Assembly: GCA_031546985.1 (NCBI GenBank)
Contig: JAVBJN010000023.1
Span: 1 to 56,179, forward strand
DNA from: JAVBJN01 sp031546985
GTDB taxonomy: Bacteria; Bacteroidota; Bacteroidia; Chitinophagales; Chitinophagaceae
Length of the DNA stretch: 56,179 nucleotides
Direction: 5' to 3'
Shown here piece after piece: positions 1-8,110 of this stretch (its first letter is position 1; every line of letters starts with the position of its first letter). Made by a program: the position numbers and the translations under genes. The notes below the pieces were generated by a model. That model saw only the letters and a program-made list of their open reading frames with translations, did no database searches and was not told where the DNA came from.

Positions 1-1
1 A

Positions 2-220
2 CTCACTTATGCAGAAGATGCTTACGCAGCCCTGGATGGTGCCGATGCGATGGCTATCATGACAGAATGGTCGCTGTTCCGCACACCGGAGTTTGAAATG
101 ATTCGCGAAAAACTCAAAGCCCCTGTTATTTTTGACGGCCGTAACCTCTACGATCTGCAAACCATGATCGACAAAGGATTTTACTACAACAGTATTGGCC
201 GCAAAATCGTTAATGCCTAA
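2..220 (+). CDS. ugd: UDP-glucose 6-dehydrogenase, C-terminal fragment (5' end outside window)
   Basis: This frame is open from the window edge and ends at a TAA, leaving the last 72 residues. The sequence AMAIMTEWSLFRTPEF followed by IFDGRNLYD is the signature of the C-terminal UDP-binding domain of UDP-glucose/GDP-mannose dehydrogenases. The enzyme oxidises UDP-glucose to UDP-glucuronate with two NAD+ in the cytoplasm. The next gene, 15 bases on, is a UDP-glucuronate decarboxylase, so ugd would supply its substrate; this makes UDP-glucose dehydrogenase more likely than GDP-mannose dehydrogenase. The catalytic cysteine and the NAD-binding domain lie outside the window. Confidence 0.85.
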   Translation, partial: LTYAEDAYAALDGADAMAIMTEWSLFRTPEFEMIREKLKAPVIFDGRNLYDLQTMIDKGFYYNSIGRKIVNA

Positions 221-235
221 TTTATAAACAAACTC

Positions 236-1183
236 ATGTCTGATAAAAAAAGAATATTGATTGCCGGGGCCGCCGGATTTCTGGGGTCTCACCTTTGCGA
301 CCGCTTTATCAAGGAAGGCTACCATGTAATTGGTATGGACAACCTGCTTACCGGCAACCTCAAAAATATTGAGCACCTGTTTCCGCTCCAGGATTTTGAA
401 TACTACCACCACGATATTACCAAGTTCGTGCACATACCGGGCAAGCTGGATTATATCCTGCATTTTGCTTCTCCGGCCAGCCCGATCGATTACCTGAAAA
501 TGCCGATCCAGACCCTCAAAGTAGGATCACTGGGTACCCACAACCTGCTGGGACTGGCTAAAGAAAAAAATGCCCGCATCCTGGTAGCTTCTACTTCTGA
601 AGTATACGGCGATCCGCTGGTGCATCCGCAACCGGAAGAATACTGGGGTAATGTAAACCCGGTAGGCCCACGTGGTGTGTATGACGAAGCCAAGCGTTTT
701 ATGGAATCGATGACCATGGCTTACCACAACTTTCATGGTGTAGAAACCCGCATCATCCGCATTTTCAATACTTATGGCCCACGCATGCGCCTCGATGACG
801 GCCGTGCGCTGCCTGCATTCATGAGCCAGGCGCTGAATGGCGAAGACCTTACTGTATTTGGCGATGGTTCACAAACCCGCAGCTTCTGCTATGTAGACGA
901 CCTGGTAGATGGTATTTACCGCCTGCTGCTGAGCGACTACCACAAACCCGTAAATATTGGAAACCCGGTAGAGATCTCCCTGAAACAGTTTGCAGAAGAA
1001 GTATTGGCCCTGACCGGTGCGCAAAGTAAAATTATTTACCAGCCGCTGCCACAGGACGATCCCAAGCAACGCCAGCCCGATATTACCAAGGCTAAAACCC
1101 TGCTGGGTTGGGGACCTACCGTAGACCGCAGCGAAGGCCTCAGACGTACCCTGGAATATTTTAAACAAGCTTTGAATAAATAA
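236..1183 (+). CDS. uxs: UDP-glucuronate decarboxylase (UDP-xylose synthase)
   Basis: This 315-residue short-chain dehydrogenase/reductase of the extended type converts UDP-glucuronate to UDP-xylose, using bound NAD+, in the cytoplasm. The NAD-binding glycine motif GAAGFLG is at residues 11-17. Thr120 and Glu122 (in TSEVYGDP) and the Tyr149-x3-Lys153 pair (YDEAK) match the Thr/Glu/Tyr/Lys set that separates UXS decarboxylases from 4-epimerases. The length equals the soluble bacterial form without a membrane anchor. It lies 15 bases after ugd and 3 bases before rfbC, so the three genes are almost certainly one operon for surface polysaccharide precursors. Confidence 0.9.
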   Translation: MSDKKRILIAGAAGFLGSHLCDRFIKEGYHVIGMDNLLTGNLKNIEHLFPLQDFEYYHHDITKFVHIPGKLDYILHFASPASPIDYLKMPIQTLKVGSLGTHNLLGLAKEKNARILVASTSEVYGDPLVHPQPEEYWGNVNPVGPRGVYDEAKRFMESMTMAYHNFHGVETRIIRIFNTYGPRMRLDDGRALPAFMSQALNGEDLTVFGDGSQTRSFCYVDDLVDGIYRLLLSDYHKPVNIGNPVEISLKQFAEEVLALTGAQSKIIYQPLPQDDPKQRQPDITKAKTLLGWGPTVDRSEGLRRTLEYFKQALNK

Positions 1184-1186
1184 GAT

Positions 1187-1744
1187 ATGCCGTTCATAGA
1201 AACTCCGATCAAGGACCTGTTGATTTTTGAACCGAAAGTATTTGCCGACGACCGGGGATATTTTTTTGAATGCTATAACCAGCAGGTATACGAGCAGCAA
1301 GGCTTGAGCTATAATTGGGTGCAGGACAACCAGGCGCACAATGTGCGCAAAGGCATTATCCGTGGCCTGCATTACCAGCTTAACCCGCACGCCCAGGCCA
1401 AACTGGTGCGCGTACTGGATGGCGCCATCTGGGATGTAGCGGTAGACATTCGCAAAGGCTCTCCTACTTTTGGGCAATGGTATGGCATAGAACTAAATGC
1501 GGACAATAAGCTGCAACTGCTTATTCCTCGTGGTTTTGCCCATGGCTATGCTGTGCTCAGCGATACCGCCGAAGTAATGTACAAATGCGACAACTTTTAC
1601 AGCAAAGCCAGCGAAGGTGGTATTATCTACAACGATCCGGCATTGAATATTGACTGGAAAGTAGACCTGAACCATGCAATGGTATCTGAAAAAGACGAAG
1701 TATTACCCTTGTTTAAGGATTGTGTAAACAATTTTGAATTCTAA
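1187..1744 (+). CDS. rfbC: dTDP-4-dehydrorhamnose 3,5-epimerase
   Basis: The 185-residue product is a full-length RmlC-type cupin. RmlC epimerises C3 and C5 of dTDP-4-keto-6-deoxyglucose on the way to dTDP-L-rhamnose. The family signature IRGLHYQ carries the catalytic base His62, and the conserved stretches WDVAVDIRKGSPTFGQW and LIPRGFAHGY are present. Its start is 3 bases after the uxs stop, so it is translated from the same message, and a 16-bp hairpin follows. The other rml genes (A, B, D) are not in the window, so a variant sugar made by an RmlC-like epimerase cannot be excluded. Confidence 0.88.
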   Translation: MPFIETPIKDLLIFEPKVFADDRGYFFECYNQQVYEQQGLSYNWVQDNQAHNVRKGIIRGLHYQLNPHAQAKLVRVLDGAIWDVAVDIRKGSPTFGQWYGIELNADNKLQLLIPRGFAHGYAVLSDTAEVMYKCDNFYSKASEGGIIYNDPALNIDWKVDLNHAMVSEKDEVLPLFKDCVNNFEF

Positions 1745-1766
1745 GACACAGATCTCACTGCAATAA

Positions 1767-1806
1767 AAGAAGTCGCCTCATGCATACATGAGGCGACTTC
1801 TTATTT
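1767..1806 (+). terminator. Rho-independent-type terminator after rfbC
   Basis: A perfect 16-bp inverted repeat (arms 1767-1782 and 1787-1802, loop CATA) starts 23 bases after the rfbC stop. The downstream T-tract is short (TTATTTC). It closes the ugd-uxs-rfbC operon. Confidence 0.8.
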
Positions 1807-2113
1807 CCGGCCCTGGCCGGGCACTTCTCACGCAGAAACCTATCCTTTACATTGAAATATCTGCGTTGTTGCATCCTGCACGACCATTGTTGCACATTGC
1901 ACATAAATTGTTTCAATATGCATATTGCTGTTTAAGTAGAAATCATACCTTCGAATTATTCCCCCGACTATACATTCCGGCAACTGATGCTGGTACACAT
2001 TTGTTGTGTACATATTTCATTGCTGAACCTCTTTCATTACAAACCTGTGCTGCAGAACGTTTAGGTTCTCTGGCATGGCGATACACTGTTTTTTATACAC
2101 CAATCATAAAACG
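1807..2113 (+). other. Gene-free stretch upstream of the T9SS type A protein
   Basis: About 300 bases lie between the rfbC terminator and the next credible start at 2114. Open frames here (for example 1788-2117) begin inside the terminator and have no recognisable features. The only structure seen is the possible promoter at 1924-1953. The rest appears to be a long leader or simple spacer. Confidence 0.5.
1924..1953 (+). promoter_or_regulatory. Possible Bacteroidota promoter for the gene at 2114
   Basis: ATTG at 1924-1927, an 18-base spacer and TACCTTCG at 1946-1953 resemble the TTTG/TAnnTTTG consensus with one mismatch in each box. It would give a leader of about 155 bases. This is the best candidate in the gap, but weak. 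Confidence 0.3.
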
Positions 2114-4138
2114 ATGAAAAAAAATCAACGTTACAAAGGCATGCAATTACCTGCCGCAACATCCTCCCGGCAAGGTTTTTTCAAAACATTTACCCGCAAG
2201 AGCCTGGGCATTGCAGCCCTCTCGGCTATGCTGCTCGCCGCAACGGCACAACATGCCGATGCTTTACAAAGAATTGTAAGCTACCGCTACGATCCTTCAA
2301 TGGGTGATATGACGGGTCATGTAATTGCCCCTATTAACTATTACGATCCCAGCGAAGGAGCTGCTGTAGCCTGCAATGTACAAATGCCAGGGTACTCCAA
2401 TCCGGGCCAGGGTGTTCATTACGCGCTGACCGATGCGAATGGCAATACAACGGCCGGTATGTTCTACAAGTTTCCCGAATTCGAAGATGTGCGGGTGGTA
2501 TCCATCGCATATGCAGGTAACGGAAGCAGCGTTATGACCATTCAGGGCCGCGAAAATGGCACGCTTGATGCCCACCTGCTGGCACTGAAAGTAGACCGCT
2601 ACGGCAACGTCCAGGACCAGTACGACATCATTACCAGCGGAAATGCGGGTACCATTTCGTTTCCGCAACACTCCCTTGTACTGGGCGACCAGCTTTACAT
2701 TTGCGGCTACCAGGAACAGACAACCGGCAACCCCACAGACCCCAGCTTTTATGACAGCCGCCAGTCGTTTGTAACCAAAACAAACCTGAACACTCACCAA
2801 AGCATCGTGCGTTTTTACAACACCACCATGTTTGGCGGCGGGTTTATCGATTTTGACGGTGCCATGCGGCTTAAATCTTATTACAGCGCCTTATACGTAT
2901 TGGGCAGTGGCAACGGCCCTACCAATACCAGCGCAGGCGTTATGAACTCCAGTAAATCCTGGGTAGCTTCTATCGACCCTACTACACTGGCAGTGACCCA
3001 AAGCACTTATTATGGCTTTAATGCCGATCAGAATGCTTCTCCATTAGATGTTAAAGGCTCATACGCTATTGATATGGTGCAGGACATGATGATGGATGCC
3101 TATGTGATTGTGAACAACGACCTGGGGCGAAACCGCTGGTTTGTAACCCACACCGGCCTGGCGCTGGGCCTCCAAAACACATTTGCGGGCTTCAATGCCT
3201 TTACTGGCGTACCACAAGGGCACCGTATGAAGGCCAGCAATATTTTTGCATGGAGCAGCAACAACACAGCGCCTTACATTCCCCGTTATTCCATCTGCGG
3301 CACAGTAGGCAGTGATGTACCGTTAAACAACCCCAGCGCTTATGGTACCGATATTGAATATACCAGCCTGGGCGCCATTCCTTCTATCCAGGCATTTTAC
3401 ATGGACCCTACGGCGGGCCTCACAGCAGTTACCGGCCTTCGCGGTTCTGTACTGGGCAATTTGCCTGGTTACGGTTTAGGCCTGGGCCTTAACCAATCTT
3501 TCTGGTACAATGGCAATATGGGCGAATGGAACAACCGTTCCTTTACCATTCAGCCGGGCTCCTATGGCAGCTATCCTTACACCATCGGCCTATCTATGAT
3601 GGGACATGGAAGAAACAGCTGGGGCGGTAACATCAATGGCCGTTTCATAGGCGCCACCGGAGATGGTGAAGTTAACGGCTGCCCGGCCTGGCAAGCGATG
3701 GCCTATACCGACCTCGGGTATTTTAATGTAAACAGCCAGCCCCTCAACACAGCCACCTCAGTGGGGCTCGCCGAAGAAGTGGGCCTGGTAGTAGATGCCA
3801 CACCGCAGGGCACTATTGTAGAGTGGGAATGCGCACCCGGCTTTATTTACAGAGAAGCCAAACCGGGCACTTTAACCACCACTACCCAATCTCCGGGCCT
3901 GTATCCTAACCCCGCAACCGATCACGTAACCGTGGTGCTGGGCCAGGATGTGCAGGAAGGTGCAATGGCCAAAGTGATGATGACCGATGTTACCGGCAGG
4001 GTTGTATACCAGCACGAAAGTGCTTTAACCAGCCCAAGCCTGGAACTGGCGCTGCCACGCCTCACCGCGGGCATGTACCAGGTAGCAGTATCTGTGGCCG
4101 GCGGCAAAGCCGTTACACACAAACTCATCATTCAATAA
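2114..4138 (+). CDS. Secreted protein with T9SS type A sorting domain, function unknown
   Basis: The 674-residue product begins MKKNQRYKG. An ATG at 2075 in the same frame would add 13 residues unlike any signal peptide, so 2114 is chosen. A long export signal (basic up to about residue 30, hydrophobic IAALSAMLLAATA to about residue 45) precedes a large extracellular region rich in Gly, Asn and Tyr. That region has repeated aromatic/Gly patterns but no domain I can name. The last 75-80 residues (LYPNPATDHVTV to THKLIIQ) are a typical T9SS type A sorting domain, cut off as the protein crosses the outer membrane. It is flanked by terminators on both sides, so it is probably a single-gene unit. 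Confidence 0.8.
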   Translation: MKKNQRYKGMQLPAATSSRQGFFKTFTRKSLGIAALSAMLLAATAQHADALQRIVSYRYDPSMGDMTGHVIAPINYYDPSEGAAVACNVQMPGYSNPGQGVHYALTDANGNTTAGMFYKFPEFEDVRVVSIAYAGNGSSVMTIQGRENGTLDAHLLALKVDRYGNVQDQYDIITSGNAGTISFPQHSLVLGDQLYICGYQEQTTGNPTDPSFYDSRQSFVTKTNLNTHQSIVRFYNTTMFGGGFIDFDGAMRLKSYYSALYVLGSGNGPTNTSAGVMNSSKSWVASIDPTTLAVTQSTYYGFNADQNASPLDVKGSYAIDMVQDMMMDAYVIVNNDLGRNRWFVTHTGLALGLQNTFAGFNAFTGVPQGHRMKASNIFAWSSNNTAPYIPRYSICGTVGSDVPLNNPSAYGTDIEYTSLGAIPSIQAFYMDPTAGLTAVTGLRGSVLGNLPGYGLGLGLNQSFWYNGNMGEWNNRSFTIQPGSYGSYPYTIGLSMMGHGRNSWGGNINGRFIGATGDGEVNGCPAWQAMAYTDLGYFNVNSQPLNTATSVGLAEEVGLVVDATPQGTIVEWECAPGFIYREAKPGTLTTTTQSPGLYPNPATDHVTVVLGQDVQEGAMAKVMMTDVTGRVVYQHESALTSPSLELALPRLTAGMYQVAVSVAGGKAVTHKLIIQ

Positions 4139-4169
4139 CGGGCGATTCTATAACAAGCAATACGTTTAC

Positions 4170-4206
4170 AGAGGCTGTCTCCTTTTCCGAAGGCAGCCTC
4201 TTTTTA
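4170..4206 (+). terminator. Terminator after the T9SS type A protein
   Basis: Arms AGAGGCTG (4170-4177) and CAGCCTCT (4194-4201) enclose a 16-base loop and are followed by TTTTT. It lies 31 bases after the stop at 4138. Confidence 0.8.
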
Positions 4207-4239
4207 TAGTGCAGCGTTCCCGCTTTGCCCGAGAAGTAA

Positions 4240-4247
4240 TATTTTTG
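4240..4247 (+). promoter_or_regulatory. -7 box (TATTTTTG) of the AraC-family gene
   Basis: A perfect TAnnTTTG match sits 15 bases before the ATG at 4263 and just after the preceding terminator. No convincing -33 TTTG is at the right distance. Its position inside the possible N-terminal extension (from 4209) argues for the start at 4263. Confidence 0.5.
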
Positions 4248-4262
4248 GCCTACCACCAGCTT

Positions 4263-5084
4263 ATGCATTACCGCACTTATATGCCCCCTATGGTACTCCG
4301 GCCTTATATCAGGTATTTCTGGAGTTATGACGCACGCCAGCATCATATCCCGGCCTTGTACATCAAGAGTTTTGCAGACCAGTATCCCCGGCTTATTTTC
4401 CAGGATCTCGAACACTACGCCCCCATCCGCAACGTAGCCGGAGCGGCTTTGCCCTGGTGTTACCTCAGCGGCATTGACACCCGCCATACCGAAGCCGTGC
4501 TGGCTGGCGCATGGTCGCATTTCGGGGTTAGTTTTTACCCGCATGGGCTACATGCCATATTTGGTGTAAGTGCGCAGGAGCTCATCAATGAAATGCCCGA
4601 TATTGGCGAGTTTTGCAGTGCCGCCCTGGCTCAGCAAATGCAACAGGCGGGCTCGCATGCGCGCAGGGTACAACTCATTAGCGAATACCTGTACCACAAA
4701 CTGCAGGAACGGAAACAGCCAGAGTTCCTCATAAGCCATATCATACAATCCCACCAGGTGACCGATGCCACCCGCATCACCGCGCTTCCACGCCAGTTCA
4801 ACATTTCGGAAAGGCAGCTGGAGCGTAGGTTTAAAACATCGGTAGGTATATCGCTAAAAAAATTTCAGCGCATCGTCCGGTTCCAAAAAGCATTACAATT
4901 GCTTGGCAGCGCCGATTACAGCCAGCTCACTTCCATCGCCTACCAGCTTAGCTACACCGACCAGTCGCATTTTATTAAAGATTTTCGCGCTTTTTCTGGC
5001 CTTACGCCGTATGAATTTGTAAAAAACAAACACCTCGGCTCCGAAAGTGCCTCTTTTATTTACACCCCCGATCCAATATCCTAA
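4263..5084 (+). CDS. AraC-family transcriptional regulator
   Basis: The 273-residue product has an N-terminal region of about 150 residues (PPMVLRPYIRYFWSYD and onward) like the DUF6597-type sensor half common in Bacteroidota AraC proteins. The C-terminal AraC/XylS double helix-turn-helix covers about residues 165-265. The first recognition helix lies in FNISERQLERRFK, the second in IAYQLSYTDQSHFIKDFR, and the closing GLTPYEF is a family hallmark. An in-frame non-ATG extension from 4209 is rejected because a -7 box lies within it. The next genes, 77 bases on, are a small lipoprotein and a DoxX-like protein; an AT-rich inverted repeat in that gap could be an operator. The inducer is unknown. 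Confidence 0.88.
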   Translation: MHYRTYMPPMVLRPYIRYFWSYDARQHHIPALYIKSFADQYPRLIFQDLEHYAPIRNVAGAALPWCYLSGIDTRHTEAVLAGAWSHFGVSFYPHGLHAIFGVSAQELINEMPDIGEFCSAALAQQMQQAGSHARRVQLISEYLYHKLQERKQPEFLISHIIQSHQVTDATRITALPRQFNISERQLERRFKTSVGISLKKFQRIVRFQKALQLLGSADYSQLTSIAYQLSYTDQSHFIKDFRAFSGLTPYEFVKNKHLGSESASFIYTPDPIS

Positions 5085-5125
5085 ACCATAATTGCCGGAT
5101 TTTTACAATTCTGTAGCGTAGCGAG

Positions 5126-5157
5126 TTTTCAATTTTACAGTAGCAAAAAATTGAAAA
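5126..5157. promoter_or_regulatory. AT-rich inverted repeat upstream of the lipoprotein gene, possible operator
   Basis: The arms TTTTCAATTTT (5126-5136) and AAAATTGAAAA (5147-5157) are an 11-bp perfect inverted repeat ending 4 bases before the ATG at 5162. No T-tract follows, so it is not a terminator. A binding site for the AraC-family protein encoded upstream, or a leader hairpin masking the start, are both possible. Confidence 0.35.
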
Positions 5158-5161
5158 TCCC

Positions 5162-5560
5162 ATGTATTACAAAACCATCTTAACGACCACCGCAAGCATT
5201 TTACTCCTGGCTACTGCCTGCAAAAAAGACAACAACAATACGCCCACACCCGGCCAATCCAAAAGCAGGGCGATTAAGTTTGAGGTAACCGGCAATTACA
5301 GCGGCATTATCAATGCCACCTATATTACCGAAAGCGGCGGCGGTACCAACGAAGACATTACCGCCCTGCCCTGGGCCAAATCGATCAACTACAATGCATC
5401 AGCTTCGGGCACCACCATATCGCTGGGCGGTCATGCAGGCCAGCCAGGGCAAACCGTTACACTCAAAGTATATGCAGGCGGCACCGAGGTTTCTTCTACC
5501 TCCGGCACAGCCAAGTCAGACGGTATTGTGGTAGTAGTGGCGCCTTCGTATGTTTTCTAA
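5162..5560 (+). CDS. Small lipoprotein with MmpS-like beta-sandwich pattern
   Basis: The 132-residue product has a lipoprotein signal (ILLLATAC, acylated Cys20) followed by a hydrophilic Lys/Asn/Pro linker. The remaining ~95 residues are predicted beta-rich. The order FEVTG, ALPWAKSINY, VTLKVYAGGTEV, VVVVAPS resembles the MmpS/PF05423-type small sandwich seen in many bacterial lipoproteins, but similarity is low and the function is unknown. It is probably anchored in a membrane facing the periplasm or outside. The DoxX-like gene starts 9 bases after its stop, so the two are likely co-transcribed, perhaps under the upstream AraC-family regulator. Confidence 0.75.
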   Translation: MYYKTILTTTASILLLATACKKDNNNTPTPGQSKSRAIKFEVTGNYSGIINATYITESGGGTNEDITALPWAKSINYNASASGTTISLGGHAGQPGQTVTLKVYAGGTEVSSTSGTAKSDGIVVVVAPSYVF

Positions 5561-5569
5561 CTTTGCCTT

Positions 5570-5944
5570 ATGATAACCCGTACCCTGCTGCTCCGCATTG
5601 TTGTGGCCGTTATATTGCTTACACACAGCATTCCCGGTATGTTTAACGGTGGCATCCGCGATTTTGGCGAGTTGTACCTGAACCCCGCTGGCTTTGCACC
5701 CTTTGGCCCTGCACTGGCCTGGGGCATCAAATTATCGCATATAGCTGCGGCCGCCTGCCTGCTGGCCAACCGTTGGGTAAAGCCCGCGGCGCTACTCACC
5801 ATTTTTATACTGGTGGCGGGTATTGTAATGGTACATTTTAAAGAAGGCTGGTTTGTGGTAGGCGGCGGCCGCAATGGCATGGAATATAACGTGCTACTGA
5901 TAGCAGTGCTAACCAGCATTATGCTGCAGCGAAAGGAGCGGTAA
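5570..5944 (+). CDS. DoxX-like integral membrane protein
   Basis: This 124-residue protein has four predicted membrane segments (about residues 7-24, 47-66, 70-88 and 104-118). LLRIVVAVILLTHSIPGMF at the N-terminus and the short loops fit the DoxX/DoxD-like superfamily. Members are small inner-membrane proteins, some tied to terminal oxidases or oxidative stress; none of that can be assigned here. It follows the lipoprotein gene by 9 bases and is itself followed by a clear terminator, so it closes the two-gene unit. Confidence 0.75.
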   Translation: MITRTLLLRIVVAVILLTHSIPGMFNGGIRDFGELYLNPAGFAPFGPALAWGIKLSHIAAAACLLANRWVKPAALLTIFILVAGIVMVHFKEGWFVVGGGRNGMEYNVLLIAVLTSIMLQRKER

Positions 5945-6016
5945 GCTATTGGCCTATTTACCATATGCAGCACATTCACCCACAAAATTGACTAAAGCGG
6001 TTTTGCCGCTTCTCCC

Positions 6017-6045
6017 AAACTGCCTCTCAGGAGGCAGTTTTTTTG
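6017..6045 (+). terminator. Terminator after the DoxX-like gene
   Basis: A 10-bp perfect stem (AAACTGCCTC 6017-6026, GAGGCAGTTT 6031-6040) with loop TCAG runs into TTTTTTT. It is about 70 bases after the stop at 5944 and could also serve the converging gene at 6146. Confidence 0.85.
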
Positions 6046-6145
6046 TTGCACGCAATTTTTTGCCTGGGCAAAAAATATTGCACAGAACAATCCGGGTAAA
6101 GTTCCTGTATATTTCTATTGGAGCGTAAGTTCAGGGAGCCAGTGG

Positions 6146-6442
6146 CTAAGGATGCACATTGAGCTTTAGGAGCAGCTGCTCGCTTACCGGGCCCACATAG
6201 ATCCCGTAGCCCGTTACCAGCGTGCCTTTCAGGCCGTCGTTGGTTTCTATAACATATAAAGCAGATGCATCATCGGGATCGGTATTGGCTTCAAACCTGT
6301 AATAATCCACTACCTCAAAGTTTTCGGGATGATAGTGTTTACCATTGCAATCGCATTCCAGGGCTTCGCTCATTAATTTAAAATCGTAGGTATATCCTTT
6401 GGATTCAAGGTCTTTAAGTGCGTCAACAAGGCTGGTGTACAT
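6146..6442 (-). CDS. Small conserved acidic protein, function unknown
   Basis: The 98-residue cytoplasmic protein begins MYTSLVDALKDLESKGYTYDF and has the pattern EALECDCNGKHYHPENFEVVDYYRFE. I recognise this as a small family widespread in Bacteroidota, roughly 95-105 residues, sometimes listed under the unlikely name phosphoribosylpyrophosphate synthetase. It has none of the ATP- or PRPP-binding loops of that enzyme, so the name should not be carried over. There is no signal peptide or membrane segment. It is transcribed divergently from the carboxylase gene at 6564 and stands alone. The role is unknown. Confidence 0.75.
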   Translation of the reverse strand: MYTSLVDALKDLESKGYTYDFKLMSEALECDCNGKHYHPENFEVVDYYRFEANTDPDDASALYVIETNDGLKGTLVTGYGIYVGPVSEQLLLKLNVHP

Positions 6443-6534
6443 GGTTTAGCAGTTTGATCTACTTAAATTTACCGATAAAAAGGCAAAGGCAGTTATTAAT
6501 TTTAGGTCCCCGATTAATTACCGCATCAATACAT

Positions 6535-6542
6535 TATTTTTG
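6535..6542 (+). promoter_or_regulatory. -7 box (TATTTTTG) of the acyl-CoA carboxylase gene
   Basis: A perfect TAnnTTTG match ends 21 bases before the ATG at 6564, which would give a leader of about 15-18 bases. No good -33 TTTG is visible. The box overlaps an in-frame TTG at 6540, which therefore cannot be the start. Confidence 0.45.
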
Positions 6543-6563
6543 ACGCCTCAAGTTTTAGCAATC

Positions 6564-8102
6564 ATGAGCAAAATTGAAATTCTGCAGAATAAAATAGCCG
6601 AAGCCCACCTGGGCGGCGGTGAAAAACGCATCGTAGCCCAGCACAAAAAAGGTAAACTTACAGCCCGCGAAAGGTTGGAGTTGCTGCTGGATGAAGGTTC
6701 TTTTGAAGAACTGGGTATGTTGGTAACGCACCGTTCCCGCGACTTTGGTATGGAGAAAGAACAATACCTGGGCGATGGTGTGGTTACCGGTTACGGTACC
6801 ATCAGCGGCCGTCTGGTATATGTTTTCTCGCAGGACTTTACCGTTTTTGGCGGCAGTCTTTCCGAGACCCATGCCGAAAAGATCTGTAAGATCATGGATC
6901 TTGCTATTGAAAACGGCGCTCCGGTAATTGGCCTCAACGATAGTGGCGGTGCCCGTATTCAGGAAGGTGTGGTATCGCTGGGTGGCTATGCCGATATCTT
7001 TTACCGCAATGTAAAAGCCAGTGGCGTTGTGCCTCAGCTGTCGGCCATTATGGGCCCCTGCGCCGGTGGTGCAGTATACTCGCCTGCCATTACCGATTTC
7101 ATCATGATGGTAGAGCATACTTCCTACATGTTTGTAACCGGCCCCAACGTAGTAAAAACCGTTACCCACGAAGAAGTAACCAGCGAGGAGCTGGGTGGCG
7201 CCAATACCCACGCCAGCAAATCGGGTGTAACGCATTTTACCTGCGCCAACGATGTAGATTGCATTAATTACCTCAAAAAACTGATGCACTACATTCCGCA
7301 AAACTGCGAAGAGAAAGCACCGGTTTACCCTTACGAGATCAAAGACGAAGTACGCTTCAAACTCAATACCCTGATTCCTGAAAACCCCAATCAGCCTTAC
7401 GATATGAAGGAAGTGATTGCGGAGCTGGTGGATGAAGAAACCTTCTTTGAAGTACACAAAGATTTTGCCGAAAACATTGTAGTAGGTTTTGCTACCCTCG
7501 CCGGCCGCAGCATTGGTATTGTAGCCAACCAACCGGCAGCGCTTGCAGGTGTGCTGGACATTAAAGCATCGCAAAAAGCAGCGCGTTTTACCCGCTTCTG
7601 CGACAGCTTTAACATCCCGTTGCTGGTGCTGGTAGATGTGCCGGGTTTCCTGCCCGGTACAGATCAGGAGTGGAACGGTATCATCACCAACGGTGCCAAA
7701 CTGCTGTATGCCTTGAGCGAAGCCACTGTGCCTAAAGTAACCCTCATTACCCGCAAAGCCTACGGCGGCGCCTACGATGTAATGAACTCCAAACACATTG
7801 GCGCCGATCTGAACTTTGCATTCCCTAATGCCGAAATTGCGGTAATGGGTGCCAAAGGCGCGGTAGAGATTATCTTTAAACGCGAGATCGACGCTTCTGA
7901 AAATCCGCAGCAAAAACTGGACGAAAGAGTAGCCGAGTACACCGATAAATTTGCCAATCCATACGGTGCTGCCGCAAGAGGATTTATCGATGAGGTGATC
8001 CTGCCCGAGCAGTCCCGCATTAAACTGATCAAAGGCTTTAAAATGCTGGAGAACAAAGTGGTAAACCTGCCCCGTAAAAAACACGGCAACATTCCTTTGT
8101 AA
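6564..8102 (+). CDS. Acyl-CoA carboxylase, carboxyltransferase (beta) subunit
   Basis: The 512-residue product is a full-length biotin-dependent carboxyltransferase of the propionyl-/methylmalonyl-CoA type. It moves carboxyl from carboxybiotin to an acyl-CoA in the cytoplasm. The N-terminal crotonase-like half contains LNDSGGARIQEGV and the oxyanion-forming GPCAGGAVYSPAITDF. The C-terminal half contains VDVPGFLPGTDQEW, ITRKAYGGAYDVMNSKHIGAD and PNAEIAVMGAKGAVEI. Substrate choice (propionyl-CoA, or the sodium-pumping methylmalonyl-CoA decarboxylase) cannot be fixed, since no biotin carrier or carboxylase subunit is nearby. The next gene starts 8 bases after its stop. Confidence 0.92.
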   Translation: MSKIEILQNKIAEAHLGGGEKRIVAQHKKGKLTARERLELLLDEGSFEELGMLVTHRSRDFGMEKEQYLGDGVVTGYGTISGRLVYVFSQDFTVFGGSLSETHAEKICKIMDLAIENGAPVIGLNDSGGARIQEGVVSLGGYADIFYRNVKASGVVPQLSAIMGPCAGGAVYSPAITDFIMMVEHTSYMFVTGPNVVKTVTHEEVTSEELGGANTHASKSGVTHFTCANDVDCINYLKKLMHYIPQNCEEKAPVYPYEIKDEVRFKLNTLIPENPNQPYDMKEVIAELVDEETFFEVHKDFAENIVVGFATLAGRSIGIVANQPAALAGVLDIKASQKAARFTRFCDSFNIPLLVLVDVPGFLPGTDQEWNGIITNGAKLLYALSEATVPKVTLITRKAYGGAYDVMNSKHIGADLNFAFPNAEIAVMGAKGAVEIIFKREIDASENPQQKLDERVAEYTDKFANPYGAAARGFIDEVILPEQSRIKLIKGFKMLENKVVNLPRKKHGNIPL

Positions 8103-8110
8103 GATAAAGT

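Noticed and set aside
1788..2117. A 109-codon open frame upstream of the T9SS protein
   Set aside because: It begins inside the rfbC terminator stem and shows no family-like sequence or signal peptide.
6146..6442. Phosphoribosylpyrophosphate synthetase name for the 98-residue protein
   Set aside because: The protein has none of the PRPP or ATP-binding motifs and is a third of the enzyme's length.
6555..8084. A long open frame (509 codons) antisense to the carboxylase gene
   Set aside because: It mirrors a well-conserved gene codon by codon; its product is low in family-like motifs and rich in His/Phe/Tyr from reversed codons. Similar antisense frames at 17283-18569 (opposite lepA) and 30967-32733 (opposite prc) have the same cause.
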